Positions 1-8,626 of a stretch of DNA of 64,000 nt are shown one piece after another. The stretch lies in the NCBI GenBank assembly GCA_910588405.1, contig CAJUPT010000001.1, forward strand, positions 214,845 to 278,844, written 5' to 3'. Every line of letters begins with the position of its first letter. The first letter of the stretch is position 1. This DNA comes from an uncultured Lachnospiraceae bacterium (GTDB taxonomy: Bacteria; Bacillota; Clostridia; Lachnospirales; Lachnospiraceae). The translations under genes and the position numbers were made by a program. The notes under the pieces were generated by a model. That model was not told the origin of the DNA. It made no database searches and saw only the letters and a list, made by a program, of their open reading frames with translations.

Positions 1-308
1 AGCGTATCCTCCGCTGCCAGGTACTCCCGCGCCAGATAAAGGGAATAGATATTATTCGTCTTAAAATAAATATCATTGTCCACATAGACAATCGGCGTGC
101 GGATTCCCAGTGTTCCGATATAGGCTTTCAGCTTTTCTCCCTTATGCCCGGCCACAACGACGATTTTGGACAGACCCAGCTCATCCAGCTGGTCGAGGGT
201 CCGCTGAATCAGCGTAATCCCGTTCACCTCCACCATGCATTTCGCGGCGTCCCGGGACAGCTCTTTCAGCCGTTTTCCCATGCCTGCCGCCAGTATAATT
301 GCCTGCAT
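1..308 (-). CDS. Sugar-1-phosphate/choline-type nucleotidyltransferase, N-terminal part
   Basis: The visible 102 codons begin MQAIILAAGMGKRL, the glycine-rich nucleotide-binding loop of the MobA/RfbA-like NTP transferase fold, followed by a TLIQRTLDQL-type segment. Such enzymes transfer a nucleotide to a sugar phosphate or phosphocholine for cell-surface polymers. The ATG at 308 has a GGAGG site about 9 bases upstream. The gene runs off the left edge, so its substrate and any fused C-terminal domain cannot be judged. It lies downstream of UDP-galactopyranose mutase on the same strand, which fits a surface-polysaccharide or teichoic-acid locus (inference). Confidence 0.8.
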   Translation of the reverse strand, partial: MQAIILAAGMGKRLKELSRDAAKCMVEVNGITLIQRTLDQLDELGLSKIVVVAGHKGEKLKAYIGTLGIRTPIVYVDNDIYFKTNNIYSLYLAREYLAAEDT

Positions 309-374
309 CTTCCAGTCCTCCAAGCTGTCCCTCAAACGGAAACCAGCTATTTTGTCTCAACCCTTTTCAAATTG

Positions 375-395
375 CGATGTAAATTTTTTACATCG
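375..395. terminator. Short perfect hairpin after glf
   Basis: An 8-9 bp inverted repeat (CGATGTAAA / TTTACATCG) with a short T-rich loop lies between the glf stop and the nucleotidyltransferase start. It may end glf transcription or act as a partial terminator. There is no long T run after it on the minus strand, so termination efficiency is uncertain. Confidence 0.4.
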
Positions 396-472
396 TCTTA
401 TTTGACATACCTGACTTCTTGTACATTATCCTTATTCGAATACGGTGTCGGATTCCACCACCCATACTTCTT

Positions 473-1588
473 TTACGCACCGGCATTCTCTCCAAATTCC
501 CGCTCCGCCCGGTTCATGGCGGACTCAATCACCTTGTCCATATCATAATACTGGTATTCCGCCAGCCTTCCGCCGAAAATCACATGCTCTTCCTTCCGGG
601 CCAGCTGATGATACTGCTGATACAGGCCGGCATTCTTTTCATCATTCACCGGATAATAAGGCTCCATCCCCGGCGACCACTCCGCCGGATATTCTCTGGT
701 AATCACGGTCTTCTCCTGGGTTCCGAACTCAAAATGCTTGTGCTCGATAATTCGGGTGTAGGGAATCTCCCGCTCCGTATAATTCACCACCGCATTCCCC
801 TGATAATTAGGCTCGTCCAGAACCTCCGTCTCGAACCGCAGGCTCCTGTATTCCAGCTTTCCGAACCGATAATCATAATAAGCGTCGATGGGTCCCGTAT
901 ATACCACCGTTTCCCCCATTTCCCTATAATATTCCCGGTCCTCCAGAAAATCCCGTCCCAGCTCCACGTCGCAGCCGGCAAACAGTTTTTCCGTCAGCAC
1001 ATTATAGCCGCCGATGGGAATGCCCTGGTAACGGTCGTTAAAATAATTATTGTCATAGGTGTAGCGCACCGGCAGGCGGCGGATGATAAAGCTGGGCAGA
1101 TCCTTGCAGTCTCTTCCCCACTGCTTTTCCGTGTAACCCTTGATCAGCCGCTCATAGATATCCCGCCCCACCAGGCGGATGGCCTGCTCTTCCAGGTTTT
1201 TCGGCTCTCCTTTTATGTCAGCCTGCTGCTCGCTGATTTTCTCCATGGCCTCCTTCGGCGTCCGGACCCCCCACAGCTTATGGAAGGTGTTCATATTAAA
1301 GGGCATATTGTACATTTCCCCTTTGTAATAAGCCACCGGGGAATTGGTATACCGGTTAAACTCGGCCAGGCCGTTCACAAAGTCCCACACCTTTTTGTTC
1401 GAGGTATGGAAAATATGGGCGCCGTACTGATGCACATGGATTCCCTCCATCTCCTCGCAGTATATATTTCCGCCCAGATGGTCCCGCCGCTCCACCACCA
1501 GGCAGCTTTTCCCATGCTTCTTCGCATGCCAGGCAAACACGCCCGCGAACAGGCCGCTTCCGACCAAAACATAATTATATTTCTTCAT
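473..1588 (-). CDS. glf: UDP-galactopyranose mutase
   Basis: This 371-residue flavoenzyme interconverts UDP-galactopyranose and UDP-galactofuranose, the donor for galactofuranose in surface glycans. The N-terminus carries the Rossmann FAD loop (VGSGLFAGVFA) and the ERRDHLGGN motif typical of Glf. HQYGAHIFHTS supplies the conserved active-site histidine region, and TEKQWG and RLPVRY segments follow. The length matches the family (about 370). The ATG follows an AGGGGG ribosome site. The only clear neighbour in the same direction is the nucleotidyltransferase at 1-308, consistent with a glycan locus extending to the left. Confidence 0.95.
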   Translation of the reverse strand: MKKYNYVLVGSGLFAGVFAWHAKKHGKSCLVVERRDHLGGNIYCEEMEGIHVHQYGAHIFHTSNKKVWDFVNGLAEFNRYTNSPVAYYKGEMYNMPFNMNTFHKLWGVRTPKEAMEKISEQQADIKGEPKNLEEQAIRLVGRDIYERLIKGYTEKQWGRDCKDLPSFIIRRLPVRYTYDNNYFNDRYQGIPIGGYNVLTEKLFAGCDVELGRDFLEDREYYREMGETVVYTGPIDAYYDYRFGKLEYRSLRFETEVLDEPNYQGNAVVNYTEREIPYTRIIEHKHFEFGTQEKTVITREYPAEWSPGMEPYYPVNDEKNAGLYQQYHQLARKEEHVIFGGRLAEYQYYDMDKVIESAMNRAEREFGENAGA

Positions 1589-1807
1589 AAAAACCCCCTG
1601 GTTTTATTTTTCGAAATTCTTACAATACTCCTATTCTACATCAAACAAAGGGAAATGTAAACTTAAACAGTTCGCTCGCGCGCTGCCTTTCGCACTGCCT
1701 CTTAAAATCAGCATGTACGCTCAGAGTCGCACAGTACCTGATTCTGCGAAGCTTTGAGAGTATGTTTATCAAAAAAGGAGTGTTCAAAGCTGCCCTTGAC
1801 CAGTGCG

Positions 1808-3511
1808 CTAATTTCCCACTTCCACTACCAGGAACTGATATCCCTCCATCGAAATCCTGCTTCCTTCCCCCGTTTTGGCAATCAAATGTTCTCGGCAGTC
1901 CCTGTCTTCGCAGTTATCTATGATAACCTTTTTAATTGCCTGCGAGATTGTCACCTCCCGCTTTTCTTTCCGGTAATTGGCCAGCACCAGCAGCGTCTTT
2001 TCCGCTCCTTTACGGTAAAAGCCTATAAAATTCGTCTCTTCCTCCAAAACCGGTATCTGCTCCCCATACACGACAGCCTCCGTATAAACAGGATCGGTTC
2101 GCAGAGCAATCAATTTTTTATAGAAGGACAATACGGAATCCGCCCTTCCTTCCTGCTCCGCCACATTAATCTCGCGGTAGTTGTCATTTTCCCGAAGCCA
2201 GGGGACGGCCTTGGAAAAACCGGCGTAGAGATCACTGCTCCACTGCATAGGCGTCCGTGCGTTATCCCGGCTCATCTCTGCCACGATCTGCAGCGCTTCA
2301 GCTTCGTCAAACCCCTGCCCAAGGGTCACTTGATACTCGTCAAGGGTATTGATGTCATCCACCTCTTCAATACTCCTGAACCGTTTATTCGTCATGCCAA
2401 TCTCCTGACCCTGATAGAGAAAAGGCAAGCCAATGGTCATCAGAGAAATTCCGGCAAGCATTTTCTTCCCGGTTTCATTCCGCCCTGCTTCCGGCAGATA
2501 ACGGCTGGCCCCCCTTGGCTCGTCATGATTTTCAATAATATTTGCCATCATGCCGATGCTCTGCGACATGCGCTTGCTCTCATAAACAGCATTGCGGAAC
2601 GCATCGGGCGTAACCGGCTTCCTGTCATACCAGCCCTTTTCTCCCCCGCCAAGTACATGGGGCGAAAAATCAAAAATAGATTCAAAACAGCCGTTTTTTC
2701 CGATATACAGCTCCATCTCCTCCGGCCTGAAATCAAACAGTTCCCCTATGGTAAAAGCCTGGTAAGGCGCGAAAGCCTCCCGTTTCATCTCCCGCAGAAA
2801 ATCATGAACCCCTTTCGCATGCCGGACCATCACAGCCGGCGCACACAAGCCGTCATCCCGATCAGCCGGAAAATCCTGAAAGCGCAGATCCTTCTTTATA
2901 TTGATAATCGCATCCAGGCGGAATCCGGCGATTCCTTTCTCAAGCCACCAGCGGATCATCCGGTAAATTTCCTGTCGAAGCTCGGGGTTCTCCCAGTTCA
3001 GGTCCGGCTGTTCTTTGGCAAACATGTGGAGATAAAAAAGATTCTCATATCCCGGCAGCCTCTCCCACACACTTCCGCCAAAATAAGACCGCCAGTTACA
3101 GGGCGGCTTCCCATTTTTGCCCTCTTTGATATAGAAATAATCTCCATACTTTCCGAAGGGGTCCTTTAGTGCTTTCTGAAACCATTCGTGCCGGTCAGAG
3201 CAATGATTCACCACCAGATCCATAACGATCCTGATATCCCGCTTTTTTGCCTCAGCCAGCAGCTCATCCATATCCTCCATGGTTCCGAACACCGGGTCCA
3301 CCCCATAATAATCCGAAATGTCATAGCCCTGGTCCACAAAAGGCGACCGATATATGGGAGATATCCAGACGATGCCGATCCCCAGCCCTTTCAGATAATC
3401 CAGCTTCTGTGTAATCCCTTTTAAATCACCGATCCCATCCCCATTTCCATCCATAAAGCTTTTGGGATAGATCTGATATGCCGTTTTTTCATGCCACCAT
3501 TTTCTTTCCAT
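1808..3511 (-). CDS. malL: GH13 alpha-glucosidase (oligo-1,6-glucosidase type)
   Basis: A 567-residue cytoplasmic glycoside hydrolase without signal peptide. It opens with WWHEKTAYQIYPKSFMDGNGDGIGDL, the hallmark of the GH13_31 oligo-1,6-glucosidase/alpha-glucosidase group. Expected catalytic residues are present: nucleophile Asp near residue 199 (GFRLDAI), acid/base Glu near 254 (IGELFDF) and the third Asp near 328 (ENHDEP). It would hydrolyse isomaltose or other short alpha-glucosides. ATG start with AAAGG 7 bases upstream. It appears as a single transcription unit. Whether it prefers alpha-1,6, trehalose-phosphate or sucrose linkages cannot be decided here; malL is the closest general name. 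Confidence 0.88.
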   Translation of the reverse strand: MERKWWHEKTAYQIYPKSFMDGNGDGIGDLKGITQKLDYLKGLGIGIVWISPIYRSPFVDQGYDISDYYGVDPVFGTMEDMDELLAEAKKRDIRIVMDLVVNHCSDRHEWFQKALKDPFGKYGDYFYIKEGKNGKPPCNWRSYFGGSVWERLPGYENLFYLHMFAKEQPDLNWENPELRQEIYRMIRWWLEKGIAGFRLDAIINIKKDLRFQDFPADRDDGLCAPAVMVRHAKGVHDFLREMKREAFAPYQAFTIGELFDFRPEEMELYIGKNGCFESIFDFSPHVLGGGEKGWYDRKPVTPDAFRNAVYESKRMSQSIGMMANIIENHDEPRGASRYLPEAGRNETGKKMLAGISLMTIGLPFLYQGQEIGMTNKRFRSIEEVDDINTLDEYQVTLGQGFDEAEALQIVAEMSRDNARTPMQWSSDLYAGFSKAVPWLRENDNYREINVAEQEGRADSVLSFYKKLIALRTDPVYTEAVVYGEQIPVLEEETNFIGFYRKGAEKTLLVLANYRKEKREVTISQAIKKVIIDNCEDRDCREHLIAKTGEGSRISMEGYQFLVVEVGN

Positions 3512-3597
3512 ACTTTTGCCTTTCTATGTCTAATTTTCCACCGGACTGCGTTGGCTTCAATCGACGATGCTACCGCAGGATCTGTCTTTTAGACTAT

Positions 3598-3650
3598 ATA
3601 GAAAGCCATTGCCCGCCAATATCTTACTGTCCGGATGCAATGGCTTCTTT
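3598..3650. terminator. Inverted repeat downstream of the hybrid kinase
   Basis: A 10-bp perfect stem (AAGCCATTGC / GCAATGGCTT) with a loop of roughly 28 bases directly follows the hybrid kinase stop codon. It could be a terminator shared with the alpha-glucosidase promoter region. There is no T run, so this is a weak call. Confidence 0.3.
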
Positions 3651-3654
3651 CCCT

Positions 3655-6600
3655 TTATTTTAAATATTTCCCCAAAATGGCAATAAATACATCCACATTG
3701 ATCGGTTTCGCGATATGATCATCCATGCCGCTTTTCAGCGCGGCTTCCTTATCTTCGTCCATGGCGTTGGCCGTCATTGCGATAATCGGCATACTTTTGA
3801 CGTCCTTCCTGGGCAGCGAGCGAATCTCTCTGGTTGCCTCATACCCGTTCATAATCGGCATCTGCACATCCATCAGAATCGCGTTGTAATAGTTCTCCTC
3901 CGCCTGCTTCACCATATCCACCGCATCCGTTCCGTCCGGCGCGGTCTCCACGACAAACCCTGTCTCATTTAGGATCTCCTCTGCGATCTCCCGGTTCAGC
4001 TCATTGTCCTCCACCACAAGGATACGCTTTCCGCCGAAATCGGCCTGCCGCCATTCCTCAACCTCCTCCTCTTTTTCCACCAGATGGTTAGCGGCCAAAA
4101 GCGCGGCCTTCAGATCGGACATAAACAGCGGCTTCGCACAGAATGCCGTGATTCCGGAGGCTTTCGCCTCTTCCTCGATATCAGACCAATCATAAGCTGT
4201 CAGAATGATGATCGGCGCCTCATTGCCCACTGCGGAGCGGATTCTTTTCGACGTCTCAATTCCGCTGGTTTCAGGCATCTGCCAGTCAATAATATAAGTA
4301 TGGTAAGAATCCCCCTCGTCATGGGCCTTTTTCGCCCGGTAAACAGCCTCCCTTCCGGAAGTCGTCCACTCAGAACGCATACCAATCTGCATCAGCATCT
4401 TGCTGACGCCGTCGCAGGTGTCAAAATCATCATCCACCACCAGCGCCCGCAGACCCGCCAGCTCATCAATTTTCGTTCCGTTCTTTTCCAGATCCTGCAG
4501 CTTTAGACTCAACTCCACGGTAAATTCGGAGCCTTTCCCTTTCTCACTTTGGACGGTGATCTTTCCTCCCATCATGTCAACGATATTTTTGGTGATAGCC
4601 ATACCGAGCCCAGTACCCTGGATACCGCTCTGGGTGGCGCTGGCCTCCCGCTCAAAAGGCTCGAAAATATGCTTGACAAACTCCGCCTCCATACCGATGC
4701 CATTGTCCTTAATGACAAAAATATAGTCGCCGTAGCCTCTGCGGAAGGTGGTTTTCTGTATGATTCGGAAGCTGATCACCCCTCCGGCCGGCGTATATTT
4801 CACGGCGTTGCTCATCAGGTTTACAAACACCTGATTCAGCTTCAGGGAATCGGCAATTACATCCTCATTGGTTACGTCGAAGGTATCGATAAACAGCTCA
4901 AGCTGCTTCGCCTTCACCTGGGGTTGGATAATATTCACCAGGTTGTGCATCAGCTCGGAAATATTGCATTCCTGCTCCTTGATCTGCACTTTCCCGCTCT
5001 CAATGCGGCTCATATCCAGTATATCGTTGATCAGACTCAGCAGATGATTGCTGGAAGCCAGCACCTTCTGTAAACAATCCCGCACCTGCTCCTTGCGGTC
5101 GATATGGCTGACCGCGATTGTGGTAAAACCGATAATCGCGTTCATGGGCGTACGGATATCATGGGACATATTGGACAGGAAGGTGGTTTTGGCATTATTG
5201 GCATGCTGGGCCTGCATCAGCGCTTCCTGAAGGGCCAGCGTCTGCTCTTTCTGCTGCCGCACCTGCTCCGTGATATCTCTGGTCACTACCATCACCAGAA
5301 TATCGCCCTCATTCATGTCTCCCTCGTTATCCTCCTGGGTCATAATAAAGGACTGGCGTACGCACATCCTGACGCCTTCCTTATCTACGCTCCAGTATTC
5401 CGCATGCACTTCCGCCTCGCCCCGCCGGAAGCACTCTTTCAGATATTCGACATCCAACGCGTTTCCATAGTCGTCCTGGGACTCTTCCGCGATATAGTTT
5501 TTACACTGCTCGAACCAGTCGGAAGCCCTGCAGGGCGCTTCAAGCCCTACCGCCTCCAAAAGAGACAGGTTCCTTCCGTCCGGCATAGTCCGGATAATAT
5601 CCTGCTCCACCCTGTCTTCCGTCAGGTTAAACTCATATGTACAGATCGAATTGGATGTGATGGCAATCCGGTACTGCCGCTCTTTCCGGTTGGCCAGAGA
5701 GATCTCTGCCTGAATCCGCAGCTCCTTCTCCTTCAGCTCCGTAATATTCTGCCGGATAAATAGAATTTTGCTGGCCCGGTTCTCTTTTCTTTCCAGACAG
5801 ATCACATTCATATGTTCCCACTCTGTCCGGCCGTTTCTCGTCACTTGATATTCATAACGCACATCCATACCGGTTTCTCCCAGCTGAGAAATGACGGCGG
5901 CGCTGTCTAACTGTCTGGCAAACTCCTCCTTTTCCGCTTCACTGGTTAAAAAGGAAGACAGATAGCCGATAAAGTCCTCATACGCTCCGCTCCGGGCAAA
6001 TTCTTCCCGCTCCGGGCTGGTTTCCACCAGATACTGATAGGTGTTCTTTTCCAGGTCGATCATAACATAGCGAGAAAACAGCGTACTGATCCCGCTGATG
6101 ACATACCCCATCTCCCGATTCGCCTGAGACAGCGTTTTCTTTTCCCGCCGCTCCCGGACAATCAGCGCAACGATATATACGGCAAACAGACCGATCAGCA
6201 TTGCCTCCAGGATGATGCCCGTCCGGTTCGCGTTTCTAATCATATTCTGGGTAATGCTTTTAGGAAATGACTGGACAAGAACAAAATCACTTTCCTCCGT
6301 ATGAATCACACAAACATTGTCTGTCCTGTCGTTTTCCTTGCAGATAAACGTCTGACTGCCCCCATGTTCGAAAATATCTCTGGCCTCTGCCAGCATGGCC
6401 TCGTCGAAGGCTCCGATCTTCAGAAAGTCATCCGGCATCTTCCCTTCATATTTCTCCCCATTGGAATTCGCCAGCACCGTCCCATCCTGCATACACAGAT
6501 AGACATCCGCGTATTCCCCAAAATAAACGGTGGAAAGAATATGCTGCAGATACTCGTTGGCCGAATACATACCGATGAGTACGCCGATAATCTCCCCCTT

Positions 6601-7068
6601 GTAATAAACCGGCGAATAGAAGCTGACCGAAGGCTCGCCTGTAATTCTGGAACTCTGGGTAACAAAAACCCCCGTTTCCCCTTTCATCCCATTGATATAA
6701 TACTCCCGGTCCGAAACATTTATAAGGGTTCCGTCCGCCGTCAGATAGGTTCCGTCCGCATAGGCAAACCTGAATGCATCAAACAGGGAATTCTTCGTCA
6801 TCCCGGCCAGCATCCGGGACGTAACCACCGGCTCCGACAGGCTCTCACCGGTAAAATAAGCGTATGTACTGATTCTGCTTAACGCATTCCTGAATTCATC
6901 GTTGACCCGGTTGGAGGTCTGCAGAGCGGAATCCCCCGCATAAGTCCTGTTCTGCACCTCGATCCGCTTATTGTTCTCCTCCGAATACCAGTAAAACATG
7001 CCGATCACGACAACCAGAAGGATCAGAACACTTATCATGTTCCATAATGATTTCTTACTCCGCTTCAT
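3655..7068 (-). CDS. Hybrid sensor histidine kinase with two receiver domains
   Basis: A 1137-residue membrane sensor. One transmembrane helix near residues 7-27, an extracellular region of about 250 residues resembling a dCache ligand-binding domain, and a second helix near 285-305. PAS-like regions follow, then HisKA with the phospho-accepting His near 634 (SNMSHDIRTPMNA) and an HATPase with N, G1 and G2 boxes (NLMSNAVKYT, DNGIGM, GTGLGM). Two receiver domains close the protein, with phospho-acceptor Asp near 927 (DWQMP) and 1065 (MDVQMP). Start: an upstream in-frame ATG exists at 7107, but the ATG at 7068 has GGAGGT at ideal distance. No output regulator is adjacent, so the target is unknown. 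Confidence 0.9.
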   Translation of the reverse strand: MKRSKKSLWNMISVLILLVVVIGMFYWYSEENNKRIEVQNRTYAGDSALQTSNRVNDEFRNALSRISTYAYFTGESLSEPVVTSRMLAGMTKNSLFDAFRFAYADGTYLTADGTLINVSDREYYINGMKGETGVFVTQSSRITGEPSVSFYSPVYYKGEIIGVLIGMYSANEYLQHILSTVYFGEYADVYLCMQDGTVLANSNGEKYEGKMPDDFLKIGAFDEAMLAEARDIFEHGGSQTFICKENDRTDNVCVIHTEESDFVLVQSFPKSITQNMIRNANRTGIILEAMLIGLFAVYIVALIVRERREKKTLSQANREMGYVISGISTLFSRYVMIDLEKNTYQYLVETSPEREEFARSGAYEDFIGYLSSFLTSEAEKEEFARQLDSAAVISQLGETGMDVRYEYQVTRNGRTEWEHMNVICLERKENRASKILFIRQNITELKEKELRIQAEISLANRKERQYRIAITSNSICTYEFNLTEDRVEQDIIRTMPDGRNLSLLEAVGLEAPCRASDWFEQCKNYIAEESQDDYGNALDVEYLKECFRRGEAEVHAEYWSVDKEGVRMCVRQSFIMTQEDNEGDMNEGDILVMVVTRDITEQVRQQKEQTLALQEALMQAQHANNAKTTFLSNMSHDIRTPMNAIIGFTTIAVSHIDRKEQVRDCLQKVLASSNHLLSLINDILDMSRIESGKVQIKEQECNISELMHNLVNIIQPQVKAKQLELFIDTFDVTNEDVIADSLKLNQVFVNLMSNAVKYTPAGGVISFRIIQKTTFRRGYGDYIFVIKDNGIGMEAEFVKHIFEPFEREASATQSGIQGTGLGMAITKNIVDMMGGKITVQSEKGKGSEFTVELSLKLQDLEKNGTKIDELAGLRALVVDDDFDTCDGVSKMLMQIGMRSEWTTSGREAVYRAKKAHDEGDSYHTYIIDWQMPETSGIETSKRIRSAVGNEAPIIILTAYDWSDIEEEAKASGITAFCAKPLFMSDLKAALLAANHLVEKEEEVEEWRQADFGGKRILVVEDNELNREIAEEILNETGFVVETAPDGTDAVDMVKQAEENYYNAILMDVQMPIMNGYEATREIRSLPRKDVKSMPIIAMTANAMDEDKEAALKSGMDDHIAKPINVDVFIAILGKYLK

Positions 7069-7143
7069 GGATGGACCTCCGAATACAGTTTTGCTGCTGT
7101 TTCTCATAGATCATTTGATACCGCCTATATAAAGACTATAGTA

Positions 7144-7172
7144 ATATTATTATGAAAATGAAACTTTGTCAA
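7144..7172 (-). promoter_or_regulatory. Sigma-A-type promoter for the hybrid kinase
   Basis: On the minus strand TTGACA (7172-7167) and TAATAT (7149-7144) are separated by exactly 17 bases and lie about 75 bases upstream of the chosen start codon. Confidence 0.7.
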
Positions 7173-7304
7173 TCATCAGTGCATTGGGAATCGAAGCCCT
7201 GCGCCGTACGCCCTTTCTCAGCGGGCTATCCGGCTGAACATACTATGCAAAAAATTGCACAATCGTATCTGCAATGGGTATACGGCACAGGAACTGATGA
7301 TTGT

Positions 7305-8450
7305 CTATTCCAGCCTCATCTCCTCATAATAGCTTTTCAGCTTCTCGCAGGACTCATCCAGCTTCTTCTGTTCTTCCGCATTCATCGGCAGATCCAGCAC
7401 CCTGGCAATACCGTTAGAACCGATAATGGCGGGAACTCCGGTGAAAACCCGGTTCTGTCCGTATTCCCCCCGCAGCATGGCGGAAACGGTGAGTACACTG
7501 TTCTCATTGCCGAAAATGGCCCGGGTAATCCGGGTCATGGCCATGCCAATGCCGTAATAGGTGGCGTCTTTCGCCTCGATAATCCGGTAGGCGGCGTTTC
7601 GCACCTCATCCTCGATGGCCAGCAGATCCTTTAGCCGACAGGAAATCTGCCCGCTACGATTGCTCCCGTTTCCTGTCTCACTTCTCCCGCTTCCGTAGGC
7701 TTCCTTTTCATTAACCGTTATTGAACCATTCGCTTTTCCAAAGCTTCCTTTTTTAACTGCCTCCGCTTCTTTGCCTACATCCTGCCCATCTGTTGCCTCT
7801 GCTTTTTTGCCGTCGCTCTCTCTGTCTGTGATTCCTGACTGCTGCCCGCACAGCTCCAGCACCGGCCTTGACGCCATCATAGCCAGACTCCAGGGAACGA
7901 ATTCCGAATCGCCGTGCTCACCCATCACATAGGCGTGCATATTTCTCGGGTCCACACCGAAATGCCGGCCCAGCAGATACCGGAGCCTGGCCGTATCCAG
8001 CGTGGTTCCGGTGCCGATGACCCGCCGGGGATTGAAGCCGGATAACGTACAGGTAATCCTGGTCATAATATCCACCGGATTGGTAGCCACCAGAAACAGA
8101 CCGTTAAAGCCGGACTCCGTCACCGGATTTACGATGGAGCGAAACACCTGGGCATTCCGCAGAAGCAGGTCCGTCCGGGATTCCCCCGGCTTCTGGGCCA
8201 CTCCCGCGCAGATGCAGACAATGTCTGCGTTCGCACAGTCCGGGTAATCCCCTGCGGAAATCTTCATGTTAGAGCCGGAAAATGCCAGGCCATGGTTTAA
8301 ATCCATAGCCTCTCCCATGGCCCGCTTTTTATCGATATCGATCAACACCAGCTCGTCGCACACATTCTGGTTCAACAGCGCATAGGCATAGCTCATGCCC
8401 ACCATGCCCGTGCCGATTAAAACGATTTTTCTGTTTTCTCCCTGATACAT
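7305..8450 (-). CDS. ldh: L-lactate dehydrogenase with a long internal insert
   Basis: Reduces pyruvate to L-lactate with NADH at the end of fermentation. Family signatures are clear: Rossmann loop GTGMVGMSYAYALL, the SRTDLL mobile-loop region, VATNPVDI, GTTLDTARLR and the catalytic-histidine motif GEHGDSE. The protein is 381 residues, against about 315 usually. The excess is one hydrophilic segment at about residues 203-268, rich in Gly, Lys, Glu, Ser and Asn and containing near-repeats (GKKAEA, GKEAEA). It falls after the active-site His and before the conserved LLAIEDEVRNAAY helix, and the reading frame stays open. ATG with GGAGG 5 bases upstream. A 6-bp dyad (GATGTC/GACATC) lies in the leader at 8480-8495. 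Confidence 0.9.
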   Translation of the reverse strand: MYQGENRKIVLIGTGMVGMSYAYALLNQNVCDELVLIDIDKKRAMGEAMDLNHGLAFSGSNMKISAGDYPDCANADIVCICAGVAQKPGESRTDLLLRNAQVFRSIVNPVTESGFNGLFLVATNPVDIMTRITCTLSGFNPRRVIGTGTTLDTARLRYLLGRHFGVDPRNMHAYVMGEHGDSEFVPWSLAMMASRPVLELCGQQSGITDRESDGKKAEATDGQDVGKEAEAVKKGSFGKANGSITVNEKEAYGSGRSETGNGSNRSGQISCRLKDLLAIEDEVRNAAYRIIEAKDATYYGIGMAMTRITRAIFGNENSVLTVSAMLRGEYGQNRVFTGVPAIIGSNGIARVLDLPMNAEEQKKLDESCEKLKSYYEEMRLE

Positions 8451-8626
8451 AAAAGCCTCCGTTCTGTCTGGCAGAAGCCGATGTCTAAAGACATCTTACC
8501 TCTGAAACACATCAATCAGTTTATGGCTTTTAGTATTTCCAGCTTGCACGGGAATCATAAATCGAATATAAAAGATTTTTTAACCTGGCCTAAAACGCAA
8601 AGTTTTACCTGACTCCCGAGCTGACT

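Noticed and set aside
419..1660. 413-residue plus-strand open frame
   Set aside because: Antisense to UDP-galactopyranose mutase.
1754..3169. 471-residue plus-strand open frame
   Set aside because: Antisense to the GH13 alpha-glucosidase; no recognisable domain.
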